From: Melieria omissa
Taxonomy: Eukaryota; Arthropoda; Insecta; Diptera; Ulidiidae
Assembly (NCBI GenBank): GCA_963971225.1
Contig: OZ020269.1
Coordinates: 30,111,783 to 30,175,782 of the forward strand
Direction: 5' to 3'
Length of the DNA: 64,000 nucleotides
Part shown: piece by piece, positions 23,703 through 34,160 of the stretch
How positions within the stretch are numbered: the stretch's first letter is position 1
Layout of the letters: each line of letters opens with the position of its first letter
Notes under the pieces: model-generated
Database searches by the model: none
What the model was told of the DNA's origin: nothing
Seen by the model: only the letters and a program-made list of their open reading frames with translations
Program-made: the position numbers and the translations under genes

Positions 23703-25169
23703 CCCTTTCGCTATTTTGTTGCCATATGATACATTGCTACTTTGTGGACGTCTGAACCCTCTGTGGTTCCAAGAATACATTTTTTATTGGTCCTTAGAAT
23801 AGTATGAAGTTTTAGGAAAAATACAAAATTAATAAACTGAATATTTAAGTTTAAAGAAGAGAAGTATACACGTTTTTTCAATGATGGATCTTGACATAGT
23901 AAAGAAAGAAGAAGTAGAAAAAATTAGATAATTTTTTAATTTGACGTTTTCTTTCAATTTAGATTCTTTTTTTTTTTAATTTTGTCTGAAGTAAATGAAT
24001 AAATATTCAAATTTTCGTTAAGCGTAAAAACTTTTACGTATAAGTAAGGGAGAGGGCTGGGGTGTGAACCGGGTTTTGTTTTTTGGCTCTAACTTTTCAC
24101 AGAATAAAGATATCGAAAAATCGAAGATACCGATGGAAAGGTAAATACAATGCGCAAATTTGTTATGAAGACAGATTACCGTTTTGATTAACATTTAACT
24201 CTCTACGTCCAATTTTAAAAGGATGTGATTTTTCGCTTTTCCAAAAAAGTGGCTGGGTTGTGAACCATCTGGCAAATCGCAATCAAAGTCGAAAAATACG
24301 AAGAAAACACCCATAATTTTGAAATAAGTTGAAAATTTATTAATTCAGGAAGGCTCAAGAGGTGAAAAAAGGTTATAATGACGCCACTTAAGCCAAAAAA
24401 TCGCAATGAATGCAAGTGCTCAAAATTTGTTTTTTTTCATTCTAATCGGTGTCGCAATGTTTGCATATGAAATACGAACGCGTTCTCGCATTGGATCACT
24501 TCAAGTGAACTCACCGAAATCGAGTGACATTACATAAAATTACTTTATTTTAATAAATCCGGCGATATTTGACCGTCCTAGTGCAAATGTAGTCCGAAAA
24601 CCAGGTGGTTCATAACCCAGCCCCCACAGTGGTTCACAGCCCAACCACGATGCCACTTTTTTAACTTTTAAAATAACGACACTTCCAATCATATTTCAAC
24701 ATAAACAAATATTGGATCGTAAAATAGAATCAATACCCTAAATAAATATGTGTTAACTTCAGTCACTTGGGTAGCACTTTAAAAAAAGCAAAAAAGTTTT
24801 CGCAGTCGATTTTCAAACACGATGTCTTTCAAACTCGATTGCTGCCACAAGCAATACTTGTTTGTACTTCGGTGTAACCACAAAAGCAGAGTCATATTAT
24901 AAGACAAACTTGACAGTTGAAAGATTGGCGATATGTCAATTAGGGAAAGAAAAAACAGTAATGGTTCACAACCCAGCCCTCTCCCTTAATTATTACAGCC
25001 ACAACGATGTGGTTGCTCTCGTAGAAAAACACTCTAAAAGACAGGGTCCGAGTATAAAAACCAAACAATTTCTTATGGAATGTTGCCAATATAACCAAAT
25101 AGAAACCTTAAACCTTAAACGTAAAATTAAAATTTTTACTTTTCCCCGTAAAAACCTGTAGCGAAAGGG
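23703..25169. mobile_element. piggyBac-like element (CCCTTTCG family), 1,467 bp with nested insert
   Basis: TTAA at 23699-23702 precedes CCCTTTCGCTA. The inverted TAGCGAAAGGG ends at 25169, followed by TTAA at 25170-25173. The TIR is 11 bp and perfect. A second TTAA-type element (24048-24985) is nested inside, so the element proper is about 525 bp. The 99-codon frame at 24862-25161 spans the junction of both and is not a gene. Confidence 0.85.
24048..24985. mobile_element. Nested TTAA-type element with repeated subterminal motif
   Basis: The left TIR begins GGGAGAGGGCTGGGGTGTGA. The right TIR (24963-24985) matches its inverted form at 22 of 23 positions. Flanks are GTAA (24044-24047) and TTAA (24986-24989), a duplication with one change. 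The motif GGCTGGGTTGTGAACC recurs inside at 24251-24266 (plus) and 24606-24622 and 24630-24646 (minus). With the two ends that makes five copies, which may be transposase-binding subterminal repeats. Length 938 bp, no coding frame recognised. Confidence 0.75.
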
Positions 25170-27694
25170 TTAAACATGGTTTGCTGAAATAAAATCTCCA
25201 TTAAGTTTTTCTTAAATTTGCAATTTTCGTAATTTTTTTTTAGTTATAGCCACAAGTGTGTTGGCTAGATTTTTCAGATTTGACACTTAATTAGTTATGT
25301 CAACATTGATAATTGCAGAAAATGTAAAAAGTAACAGAAAATGTATCGGGATTCTTAAGGTTTGCAATAAAAATTATAATAGTAAATATTTTTTTAATTT
25401 TTTATGTTAAATTATGCAAATACATGTTGTCGAAAAATAGGTCTATGGACCACTTTTCAAATTAAATTTTTTCTGAGATCGGAGGATATCAGAGGATGTG
25501 TTTACATTATTTGACTAAGAAAGAACGCTTCTTAAATTACAAAAAATCCAGGAACATACTTTCACATACTTTTTAGATATTTTCCCGTTAGTTTTGCTAA
25601 TTTTCAGGATTTTATTTTTGAAAAATATTTTAAATTAAAAGTGAGATAGAAGCCTCAACATGATTCGACTAAGAAAGAACACCTTTTAAAATATTGAAAT
25701 TTCAGGAACATACTATACATACATATATATTTTCCTCTTTTGCTACATAAATTTCAGGTTTTTAATTTTAAAGAATATTTTAAATTTAATGTGAGGTAGA
25801 GGCCTTAGTTTGAAAAATTTGGAGAAAAAATTAAAAGCGAAAACGCCCATTACAATTCCTCATCTGTGTTAAAAGTTTTACATACTTCTGATTAACCATG
25901 TTTTATTAAGTTTTTTTTATTCAATAGACTAAAAAACAGAAAATATTTAGGTACATATTTGACTTTTTTGTGGAAAAAGTTCCGAGTTTTAGCAGCTTTT
26001 GCACACACACACTAATACATTTTTTGCACAGATTTTTTCGGGTTTCTTTAGTTGGAGTTTTACCTTTCAAATGACATCAAAATCGTCAAATGCTGAGACT
26101 ACAAATTTTTTGAATTTGGTCTATGAAACAAATCACTGTGCAATGGTTTGAATGTTTACTCCAGTTGGTTGTTGTGTCTACTTTTTGCCATAAACCTACG
26201 AACATGGCTATAGAAGAAAAATCGAAGGACAATAATTCACGAGCGTTAAACTTTTCATGCAACAACTTCAAAATATAGCTCGATGTGTTACATGTTTTGA
26301 AGAAACCAGATGGCATTCAGGTCAATGTTATAGAATTCAGGACGACAGTCACCCTTTGGCCATTGTCGTTTTAAAACATGCAATAAAAAGTGTAAATATC
26401 TTAGAAATTATAAAGAAAAGATGGTTTTGAAAACACACACTTTTACACACAAACTTTAGACGAATTTTTTAAGTAAAGCAAAACAAAATTTATATATTTT
26501 ATTTATGTACTTAATTTTGTAGACAAAGTACAGAACAGTTCAGCGTGGAACGCTTACCAAAAATCCTTCTACTATTGCAAAAGTAAGGAAGACCAAAACT
26601 GATTCTTCTACCATAGTATTGCTGAACGAGTTTATATTTTGTCTTTTATTTTATTTTGTGCCTTTAATTAATTTATTTTTTCCCCACTTTTTACTCGCAT
26701 AACAATTTCAATCTAATGCACAAAAGTTATTTTTCAGTCAGAACACAAACGGACAACAATGTAATTTTTTATTTAGCATTTCAAATATTTTTTGAAAAGT
26801 GCACTTTTCAATTAGAAAGTTGCAATAAAATGCATTTTAATCGAAACCGGCGTCAGAGTTTGTTGCTTGCTTGTTTGTGTGTATGGCTTGGCGAAGTTTT
26901 CAGTCTGTTCGCTGGCGGAAAAGTAAATTAGCAACTTAAATTCGAAATTAACGAAAATTACAAATGTTCTGCAAATAATTGTGCAATGCCAATAATGTAC
27001 AGAACACACGCACGCATTCTCGCAAACACGCACACAAACAAACAAACAAACATCCGTAGACACGCATGGCTACAACAACGGCTTCTGTTGTTGTTATTGT
27101 GCACTGGCTTTGGCAGACAGAACAGTGATACACACACACACACGAAGTGACTGCAACAAATGGCACTGCAAATAATGTGCAAGAGCAAAAAAACAAACAT
27201 CAGCAACAACAACAACACAAGCACTAACACACACACTGAAATCAACCGCAAGGATAATGAAAATAGAAGAAAGCATACAGAAGGCTGCATTAAAACCACC
27301 TGCAGCAGTTAAAATCAACTTTAGCCATGTGTGGCAGCTACCAACTACGGTTATAGCACACAAGTAGAGAATGCGGTGGCAACAACAATAACAACAACAA
27401 AAACTACAACAGAGACTGTGATGGCTGTGGCTGTGGCCAAAGTTGCAATTAAAAAGTTGCACATATGACCAACAACAACAACAACAATGGCGGTTGCAAT
27501 AAAGGCCACACTAATGACTTTGCAGCAGACGCCGTAAGGTATGCAATACATTCGCATATAAACAGTGTGTAGGCTGCGAGGTATAGGGGAGAGTGTTGCA
27601 GCTTCGAGTATTCGATGAATATTAGTGCAAAGATTTTTAAATTGAGGATTACTTAAGAGATTTAAGGTGGTAGTAGAGTTCAGAAGTGACGAGA

Positions 27695-28130
27695 AATTTC
27701 ATTTTGACAAAACAGAATTATGAATATTTTTTTAATATTTCTTTTGGACTCTTTTGATGTCTTTGGAGATCACAAAGTTTTACCTTTTTTTACCTTTTTT
27801 AATTTTTTGTTGTTGCTGTAGTTGAAAGGGCATGATAAATTGTCATTTTGTCAAAACAGAATTATGATATTTTGTAATATTTCTTTTGGTCTCAAAGACA
27901 TCAATTTGGAGATCACAAACTTTTACCTTTCGAATGTGGGTTTTGTACATTTAATTTTTGTTTTTAATTTTTGTTGTTGTTGTAGTTGAAAAGGAATAAT
28001 AAATTCTCATTTTGTCAAAACAGAATTATGATATTTTTTTAATATTTCTTTTGGTCTCTTTTGATGTCTTTGGATATCATAAACTTTTAACTTTCGAATG
28101 TGGGCTTTGTACATTATAGTTTTTTTTTAA
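27695..28130. repeat. Tandem repeat, about 145-165-bp units, three copies
   Basis: 'CATTTTGTCAAAACAGAATT' begins units near 27699, 27844 and 28007. Each continues with 'AATATTTCTTTTGGTCTC', 'GGAGATCACAAAC' and a GTTGTT-rich end. Non-coding, intron 1. Confidence 0.85.
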
Positions 28131-29814
28131 TTTTTGTTGTTGTTTTTGTTATAGTTGAAAGGATATGATAAACGTTTTGTAAAGCAAGAGCTTTTGTGTT
28201 GGAAAAAGGACCTTTATGTCTCAATTGTCTACTGAGCCCAAAGTAACAAATGCTAATCTCTGTTTAATCTCCTGACTAATGTTGTTTTCAGTGTAGACAG
28301 AGGTAGACAAAGCACAGAGCTAAGATAATAAAACAAATTATTACTTTAATTCTTGAAAGTGCCACAAAGCAGTCTACCTCCACTTGCGCCAAACTGCGCT
28401 ATGGTTTTTGTTTCCCACCTCAGTCAGTGTACACCTACGTTTTTAAAACAAAGCAGAATCTCTATTTCTAGTTGATTGTACGTGGAACAGTGATTCGCTC
28501 ACTTACGCCCATAGACGAGCATCTCACCGTCGCAATTATGCACACAACTTGCCACACAACTTGCTAGTTGGGACTTTAAAATTAAACTTTCAATTTTTCG
28601 TTCGAAAACATTGTAAACCCAGCTTTAAGTCGCATGTGTCGTTTGCCAATTTCCGCCCCTAATGGCGCCGCCTAAACTTCTTCTTGGTTATTGCAACTTT
28701 TGATTCCGCAAATTAAAATAATCTCCAACCCAATTCTGATCGCACACACACACACACACACAGAAGTTAGGATGTGCCAAAAAGCAAACAAAATGTCAAA
28801 ATGCCAATCACACTTCAACATATGCAGATGTATGCGCACATCTGCATTCGAGGTTAAACATCCTCTGCCACAAAAAACTGCCACTTGAGTGTGCGTAATC
28901 ATTGCTTGGGCGAGCCTGTCAGCTTGGGTAATGTGACATGCCGCAAATTCCAAATGCAAATGAATTCAGCCCAACAAAAGCAACACGTGCCGGCGCCTTG
29001 GTGCTAAATAAAGTTGAAACATACACACACAGCCAAAGGGTCACAGCCGAACCGTTTTGCAGATAAAACGTTCTCGGCATCGGCATCGGCATCGATGTTC
29101 GGCAAACCATTAGGAATTACCGCACATTTAGCGCTGATTAAGGGCGATGAGCGGCTTTTACGTCATACAAATAATAATAATAAATATGGGAACGTCGACA
29201 GGAAGCTGCTGGAGTTAGGTAGGTATTTGCGAAAGCAGCTGACTAGGATCACTAATTGGAGAATGCTTTGCACAGTGGAGGGTTCAATGCGCAAAGAAGG
29301 CAGCATTTCATGACTGCCACTCAAATATGAATGAATTAAGGGTTGCTGGGGCATAAATAAGTAAGTAGTTGGGTGTGTTCTAAGTAGTGTTGAGCTTCAC
29401 CTAAAAAGTATTTTACTTTGAAGCCTATTATAGTTTCATTAATATTTGAGTTGGTTGGTTGGTAAAATTGGTCTGTTGAAGGTTTTTGGTTTGTTTTCTT
29501 GTAACATAATAAATTCCTCATAGCTAACTATACGTTTTGGATTTTAATTTTGTATGAGAAAAATACTTTGAACTCTAGAAATAATCGTTGTGTTTGAGTG
29601 GATAGTTTGATTTTTCAAGAGTGCTTTCAAAGCTAAAAGCATTCGTCGCTTTCAAGAGGCTTTGAAAAGGTTTAAAAGAAGACAACTTTCAAAATCAAAA
29701 CTCGAAAATTAAAACTCTCAAAACAATTGTTACATACTTACAGCAAAATAAAAATGCTTAATGAAAAAAGGTTTATAGTTTTTTGATAATTTTTTGATAA
29801 AAAATTGTATAGTC

Positions 29815-30329
29815 TCAAAATTTAATGATTTTTATGTCATTTGAAAGGTATAACTGCAACTAAAAAAACCCCAAAAAATCTGTGCAACAAATTAATTAGT
29901 GTCTGTGCAAAACCGGCTCAAAGTTGAAACTTTTTTCACAAACAAATTTAAACACATATTTTCTGTTGTTTAGTCTATTGAGTAAAAAAAAATTGTAAAA
30001 ATACATCGTTACCAAGAAGTTGCTAACAGTTTCAATATAGATTTAAGAAATGATGTGACCACTTTCGCTTTTTGTCTTAAAAATCTGAAAATTGGCAAAA
30101 CTTAGATAAAAATATCTAAAAAGTATGTGAAAGTATGTTCCTGGGTTTTTTTTTATTTTAAGAAGCATTCTTTCTTCATCGGTTAATGTAATTACATGCT
30201 CCGATATCTTTCGATCTCAGAAAATAATTCAATTTGAAAAATGATCTCAACAACTAGTATACCAAATTTTATGAAGAACGGACCACTCCTTCTGATTTTG
30301 TCGCGCGGTTGTATGGAGTGGAATCACTG
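29815..30329 (-). mobile_element. Dispersed DNA repeat with CAGTGATT end (copy B)
   Basis: The inverted, uninterrupted relative of 23619-26138. It ends at 30329 with GGAGTGGAATCACTG. At its other end it contains 'TTTTTATGTCATTTGAAAGG', matching copy A near 26066. It lacks the TTAA insertion, so it serves as an 'empty' comparison. Intron 1. Confidence 0.7.
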
Positions 30330-31926
30330 TGCACTGGTGACATTGCAAACTCAGTTTACATATTTTGATTCGATAACCTTTTAAAAGGGCTTAAAAACTT
30401 TGAAGACATGCAGATTCAAATAAATAATTCTAATTTAACTTTTAATTCTAATTTTTTCAGGTTAATTCGATTTTTCATTTCAATTTAATTTTTAATTATA
30501 ATTTTTTTCCGGTAAATTAGATTTTCTGAGTTTTATTTTGACTTTTCACAGAATATTAGAGATAAGAATAAATTCTATATTTTAAAACAAATTTAAACGC
30601 ATTGCAATAGTTAAATTGTAAAGAAGAACAAATGACGTTAAAGTCAGAAATCTCATGTTTTTCAGGTAAAACCATTGTTTTTTTTTTGTAATCCGTAATG
30701 TGAACGAATTGTAAAAAGCAAAATCCCACTAAAAATTTATATTCAGCAGCGTAGCACACAAAAACAAATCACTGCCAAGCGACCAGCCAAGCACACAGGA
30801 TGCGATAGTCGACTTCCCAGTACTCGGCGTAATCCAATTAAAATCCACACAAGTCACACGTGACCCGTGGCTGCATTGGCTGTCGTCTGACTCGGAGTTG
30901 TTTTGGTTTGCAATTTGTCGTCATGGCCGGAAATTGCCGTATTGTTTTACCAATTACTTATCTTAATCGAATTTTAATTGCTGCCAGGCAAACGTTGAGC
31001 GCGCAACGTGCGGCGGCACAGGGGCAATGCTAAGCCACGCACTCGTCATACTTTCCAGGAAAATGCAAAACGAAAATTGGAGTTGGAAAAAAAGCGACAG
31101 AGCAGCTACGCACGCGTTGCCCCACCGACAAATGCTCGAATGCAGACAAGTAGCCAGAAGAAGCAATTATGAGGACGCAGCCTTAGAGCCAACAAGTGGC
31201 ACGCACGCTACGCGCCGCGGAGCAGTGAGGCAGTGGCACAGCAAACAAACAAAAAGCAGAGAGACGCTAAAAAAGCATAGTCAAAGTTTACCTCGAGTAA
31301 ACAAAGTGAAAATGACAGATTGAGAACCGCAGTGTGTCTCTGTGTGTGTGCGAGTGTGTGAATGTGAGTGTGTTTTTGTTTGCGTTTATTGTATGGAACA
31401 CTCGAGTGGCGGCGGGGATTTGTAGGGCAGTGTGCTGGGTGGCTGTGTACATTGAGGGGCCTTTTCAATTTTCGCTGTGAGGCGAAGCGGCAAAGTCAAA
31501 GCAAACGCCAGGCGCGCAAATAGCGTCGCCATTCGATGGTGAACTGGTAAGCTGTGCGACTGACGCAATGGCAGTGAAGTGGGGTCGTGGTGCGCCTTGC
31601 ACTCAATTTAAACCTGAGCTGCCGACACGTCGCCAGCAGAGACTCGTCGAGCACACTCGCCCGGAGACTCGGTAAACAATTTGCGGGCTGTGTGCACTTC
31701 CGCTTATGCCAAATGGAATTATGGAAAATATCAAAACAATATTTTTATGAAAAAAACATTCACCCACACATGCACACTCAAAGTGCGGTGAGTAAGTGGG
31801 TGAGTGGGCGGCACGCTGCGCTTTCGATTTCCGCAAGCAAACAACATTTTGTGATAATTTTCAAATTCACTTTTCTGCTTCTTGTTATCTATCTATAGTT
31901 TTTGTTGTTGTTTGTTTTCATTGCAG

Positions 31927-32356
31927 ACACGAAGTGGCCACACTGCGCGACGGGCACCTGCTGAACGGCAACAAGGAGCGCCTCACGGTCGAGTGGCTGC
32001 AGCAGTCGATAGCGGAGCTGCGCAAGCAACTTGTCGAACTGCAGCAAATCGCCGCCGATACGAGCAAAAGCATAAATCATCGCGCCCAAAGCTACGAGGA
32101 CCTGGCCACCATACGCAACGACTTTCAGCAGCTGAAGCTGGACGTGGCCGCACTCAAGGAGCGCCAGCAGCAGAGCGACGTGTACGTGCGCGAGCTGCGC
32201 GAGGAGGCGCTGCAGCAGGAGGAGGACTATCGGCGCCACCTGATGCTGTTGCACGGCGCCGAAAAGCCGCACACCATGCAGAAGGAAGCTGCGACGCAGC
32301 AGCTGGACGCAAGCAGTGAAGAGGTGCCTGACGCCAACACAAACACAAACATCGAG
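31927..32356 (+). CDS. sca: scabrous, coding exon 2 (residues 193-336)
   Basis: The second coding exon continues the coiled coil. The acceptor is TTGCAG ending at 31926. Its first base completes Arg193, giving ELKQLRHEVATLR across the junction. Residues 209-232 (KERLTVEWLQQSIAELRKQL onward) and 249-285 (YEDLATIRNDFQQLKLDVAA, then LKERQQQSDVYVRELREE) are heptad-rich, charged and Gln-rich, as in the Scabrous oligomerisation region. The Ala/Gln/Glu-rich end (about 300-336) looks like a variable linker. The donor gtgagt at 32357 falls after Glu336 (phase 0). GC content is high relative to the introns. The 145-codon plus-strand frame and the 172-codon minus-strand frame here are shadows. The rest of the protein, including the fibrinogen-related domain, is not in the window. 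Confidence 0.85.
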
Positions 32357-33285
32357 GTGAGTGATGTGAAAGTGTGTGCAGCTGCACACGCAGTGGCGGA
32401 AATTCAAATTGCCTGGCGAAATTTGCGCGCACTCACTTGAGTCGAAAGGTCAAATGGAAAAGGTCGCTGGCGCTACACCTGCTGTTGTTTTGTTTTTTGT
32501 TTTTGTAGCTGTTATCTTAAAGGCCAAGTTCAAAGCGCGCGATGCGAACAACTTGAAAGCACCGCTGCTGCTGGAATTACTCAGACGCGAAATTGACTTG
32601 GCAAGCGGCCGAAGCACAGATCGCATATTTATTTGCTGTTAAGAAACGCGAGTCCCTCGCAAACAAACTGCGCGCGTGAGTCGGTACGTGCTGAAATCAA
32701 TACTGTTTGCTGAAGGCTGTTTGTTGAAGTGCTCGACAAATAGCTTTGCGCACGCAAGCAGTCGAGCTGTTCGAGCAGACAAGTTAATGAAAACCCTTGT
32801 TAACATATTTAGCGCTCAGTGCGATAAGTAAAATCGATGCAGTTTTGGCTATCAGTAGCAGCATCGAATTTTCAGCTATGCTCAGCAACGAATAAATATC
32901 TTTGCAATTTTTTTTATTATGCAGACTTTTAAAAGCTTAAATTTCAAATTCATTAAAAAGGTTGTAGACAAATTTTGATGATTGGTTGGGTTCAAAAAAT
33001 GCACGTAAAATCAACAAATTATGAGGTTAGATCAGATGAGATGAGCTCAGATTATGAGCAAAATTGTAGCAAAATAAAACGTAAAATTGACTCCCAATAA
33101 CTGGTCTTCTAACAATTTTGCTCGACCATACTTACCACATTTCTTCAAATGTTAAAGTGGGTCTTATGGAAAATGAGAATTTTTATTAAATCGGCTCCCA
33201 TTGTTATCAATTTTCTCCAAAGCTTTCAAATGTAAGAACCATTCCTAAATTATTTACTCTTTGGAAACAGTTTCCCCAATGCCTA

Positions 33286-34160
33286 ATGCCCTTAGTCCAG
33301 CGGGTAGCATGCTGGCAGTGTTGCCAGATATCTGAAATTACTTTCTCCTAAATCTGAAAAATAAACTGAAATTTTCTCCCAAAAGTTAAAAAAACATCTA
33401 AACAATTTTGAATAATTTGCGCCATTTTAAAAGAACTAAACTTCTCATAAAAAATAAAAATATGTATATGCATATAACTATTTTAAGTGCATCCTTTTTT
33501 GTAATCATCTTCAACTTATCAACAAAATATTAACAAAAACAAAACATATAACAAATGAATTAAACAAAAAGAAAAATTTTTTGCGGGCATTTCAGCGTGA
33601 CAGCAATAAGTTAGAACGAGATAGAACGAGCTTACATTTTGTGAGCTTAAAAATTTGTAACACAGTGTTCCCAATACATCATACGTCGTTATCCAAAAAT
33701 CTTTCAAAAATCCACTAAGGATCCGAAAAATCCCTAACATAAAATAAAAATCTTCTAAACTTTCCTAAACAATTCTTCCTCCTAAAAATTCTCCTTAATG
33801 GCCAAGAATCTCCTAAATCTAGGAGGAAATCTCCTGATCTGGCAACACTGCTCGCTGGCTTCTCACACCAGAGGCCCTAGGTTCGATTCCTAGCTTTTGT
33901 GAAACGCTCATCTATTTCTATCGCTATCCACAGGAAGCAGTTGAGAATTGTAAGAATCTCGACCGGCAACGACAAAACCTCCAAACCTCCTTTTAGTCCT
34001 ACGACCTAAAATTTTGTCCATCTCTTACTCTTAGGTAGATAGGTATAACTGTCTGGCCACGAATGGTCACACATAGACCCTGGTTGGGTCCCACACTGAC
34101 GGGGCCTTGTCTTTCGATGCTTTCATCTCTAATCATCTTTTGCATCTCTAATAAAACAAA
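33286..34160 (+). mobile_element. tRNA-derived SINE, split by a hAT insertion
   Basis: The head has a perfect pol III A box (TAGTCCAGCGG, 33293-33303) and, after the insert, a perfect B box (GGTTCGATTCC, 33880-33890) inside a fully paired T-stem (CTAGG/CCTAG). The anticodon-like loop, TTCTCAC, suggests CUC, so a tRNA-Glu-like origin is possible. The acceptor ends do not pair, so it is not a working tRNA. A tRNA-unrelated body follows, ending near 34160 in an A-rich tail (ATAAAACAAA). The insert occupies 33316-33850. Confidence 0.7.
33316..33850 (+). mobile_element. hAT-like element, GTTGCCAGAT family, 535 bp, inside the SINE
   Basis: CAGTGTTGCCAGAT at 33316 and ATCTGGCAACACTG ending at 33850 are perfect inverted ends. 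The flanking 8-mers CATGCTGG (33308-33315) and CTCGCTGG (33851-33858) match at six of eight positions. Removing the element and one flank rebuilds a continuous tRNA-like head. No transposase. The interior is related to the copies at 13187, 41457 and 48392. Confidence 0.85.

Larger units (their letters stand above)
23619..26138 (+). mobile_element. Dispersed DNA repeat with CAGTGATT ends (copy A), interrupted
   Basis: The left end is CAGTGATTCGACTCC, and the right end, inverted, is CAGTGATTTGTTTCATAG. Between them the sequence aligns with the reverse complement of 29815-30329, sharing 'GCGCGACAAAATTAGAAGGA' and 'GGAACATACTTTCACATACT'. Copy A also carries an internal partial duplication (25490-25800) and is split by the TTAA element at 23703-25169. 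No coding sequence and no clear target duplication, so the superfamily is unassigned. Confidence 0.7.
12646..31926 (+). other. sca: Intron 1 of scabrous (19,281 bp)
   Basis: The donor is GTGAGT at 12646. The acceptor is a T-rich tract followed by TTGCAG ending at 31926. Removing it joins AG to A and restores an Arg codon in frame. The intron is largely repeats, listed separately. Stretches with nothing recognised include 14.3-15.4 kb, 16.2-18.2 kb, 18.3-19.5 kb (CAA/CA/TG-rich), 22.3-23.6 kb, 26.2-27.6 kb and 28.2-29.8 kb. Two partial copies of one dispersed sequence ('GAGTGGATTAAAATTTACAA'-like) occur near 16825 and 19464. Open frames here are composition artefacts. Confidence 0.85.

Noticed and set aside
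31889..32407. A 172-codon minus-strand frame and a 145-codon plus-strand frame over exon 2
   Set aside because: Both are shadows of the GC-rich scabrous exon. The sense frame alone gives coiled coil and correct splicing.
32357..32440. Read-through of exon 2, which continues open to a stop at 32438-32440
   Set aside because: The consensus donor GTGAGT at 32357 falls at a natural end. The following residues (for example EIQIAWRNLRAL) only loosely resemble coiled coil, and a stop soon follows. A truncated alternative isoform cannot be excluded without RNA data.
33286..33905. Functional tRNA gene
   Set aside because: A and B boxes are separated by a transposon and the acceptor-stem ends do not pair. 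A SINE-like body follows.
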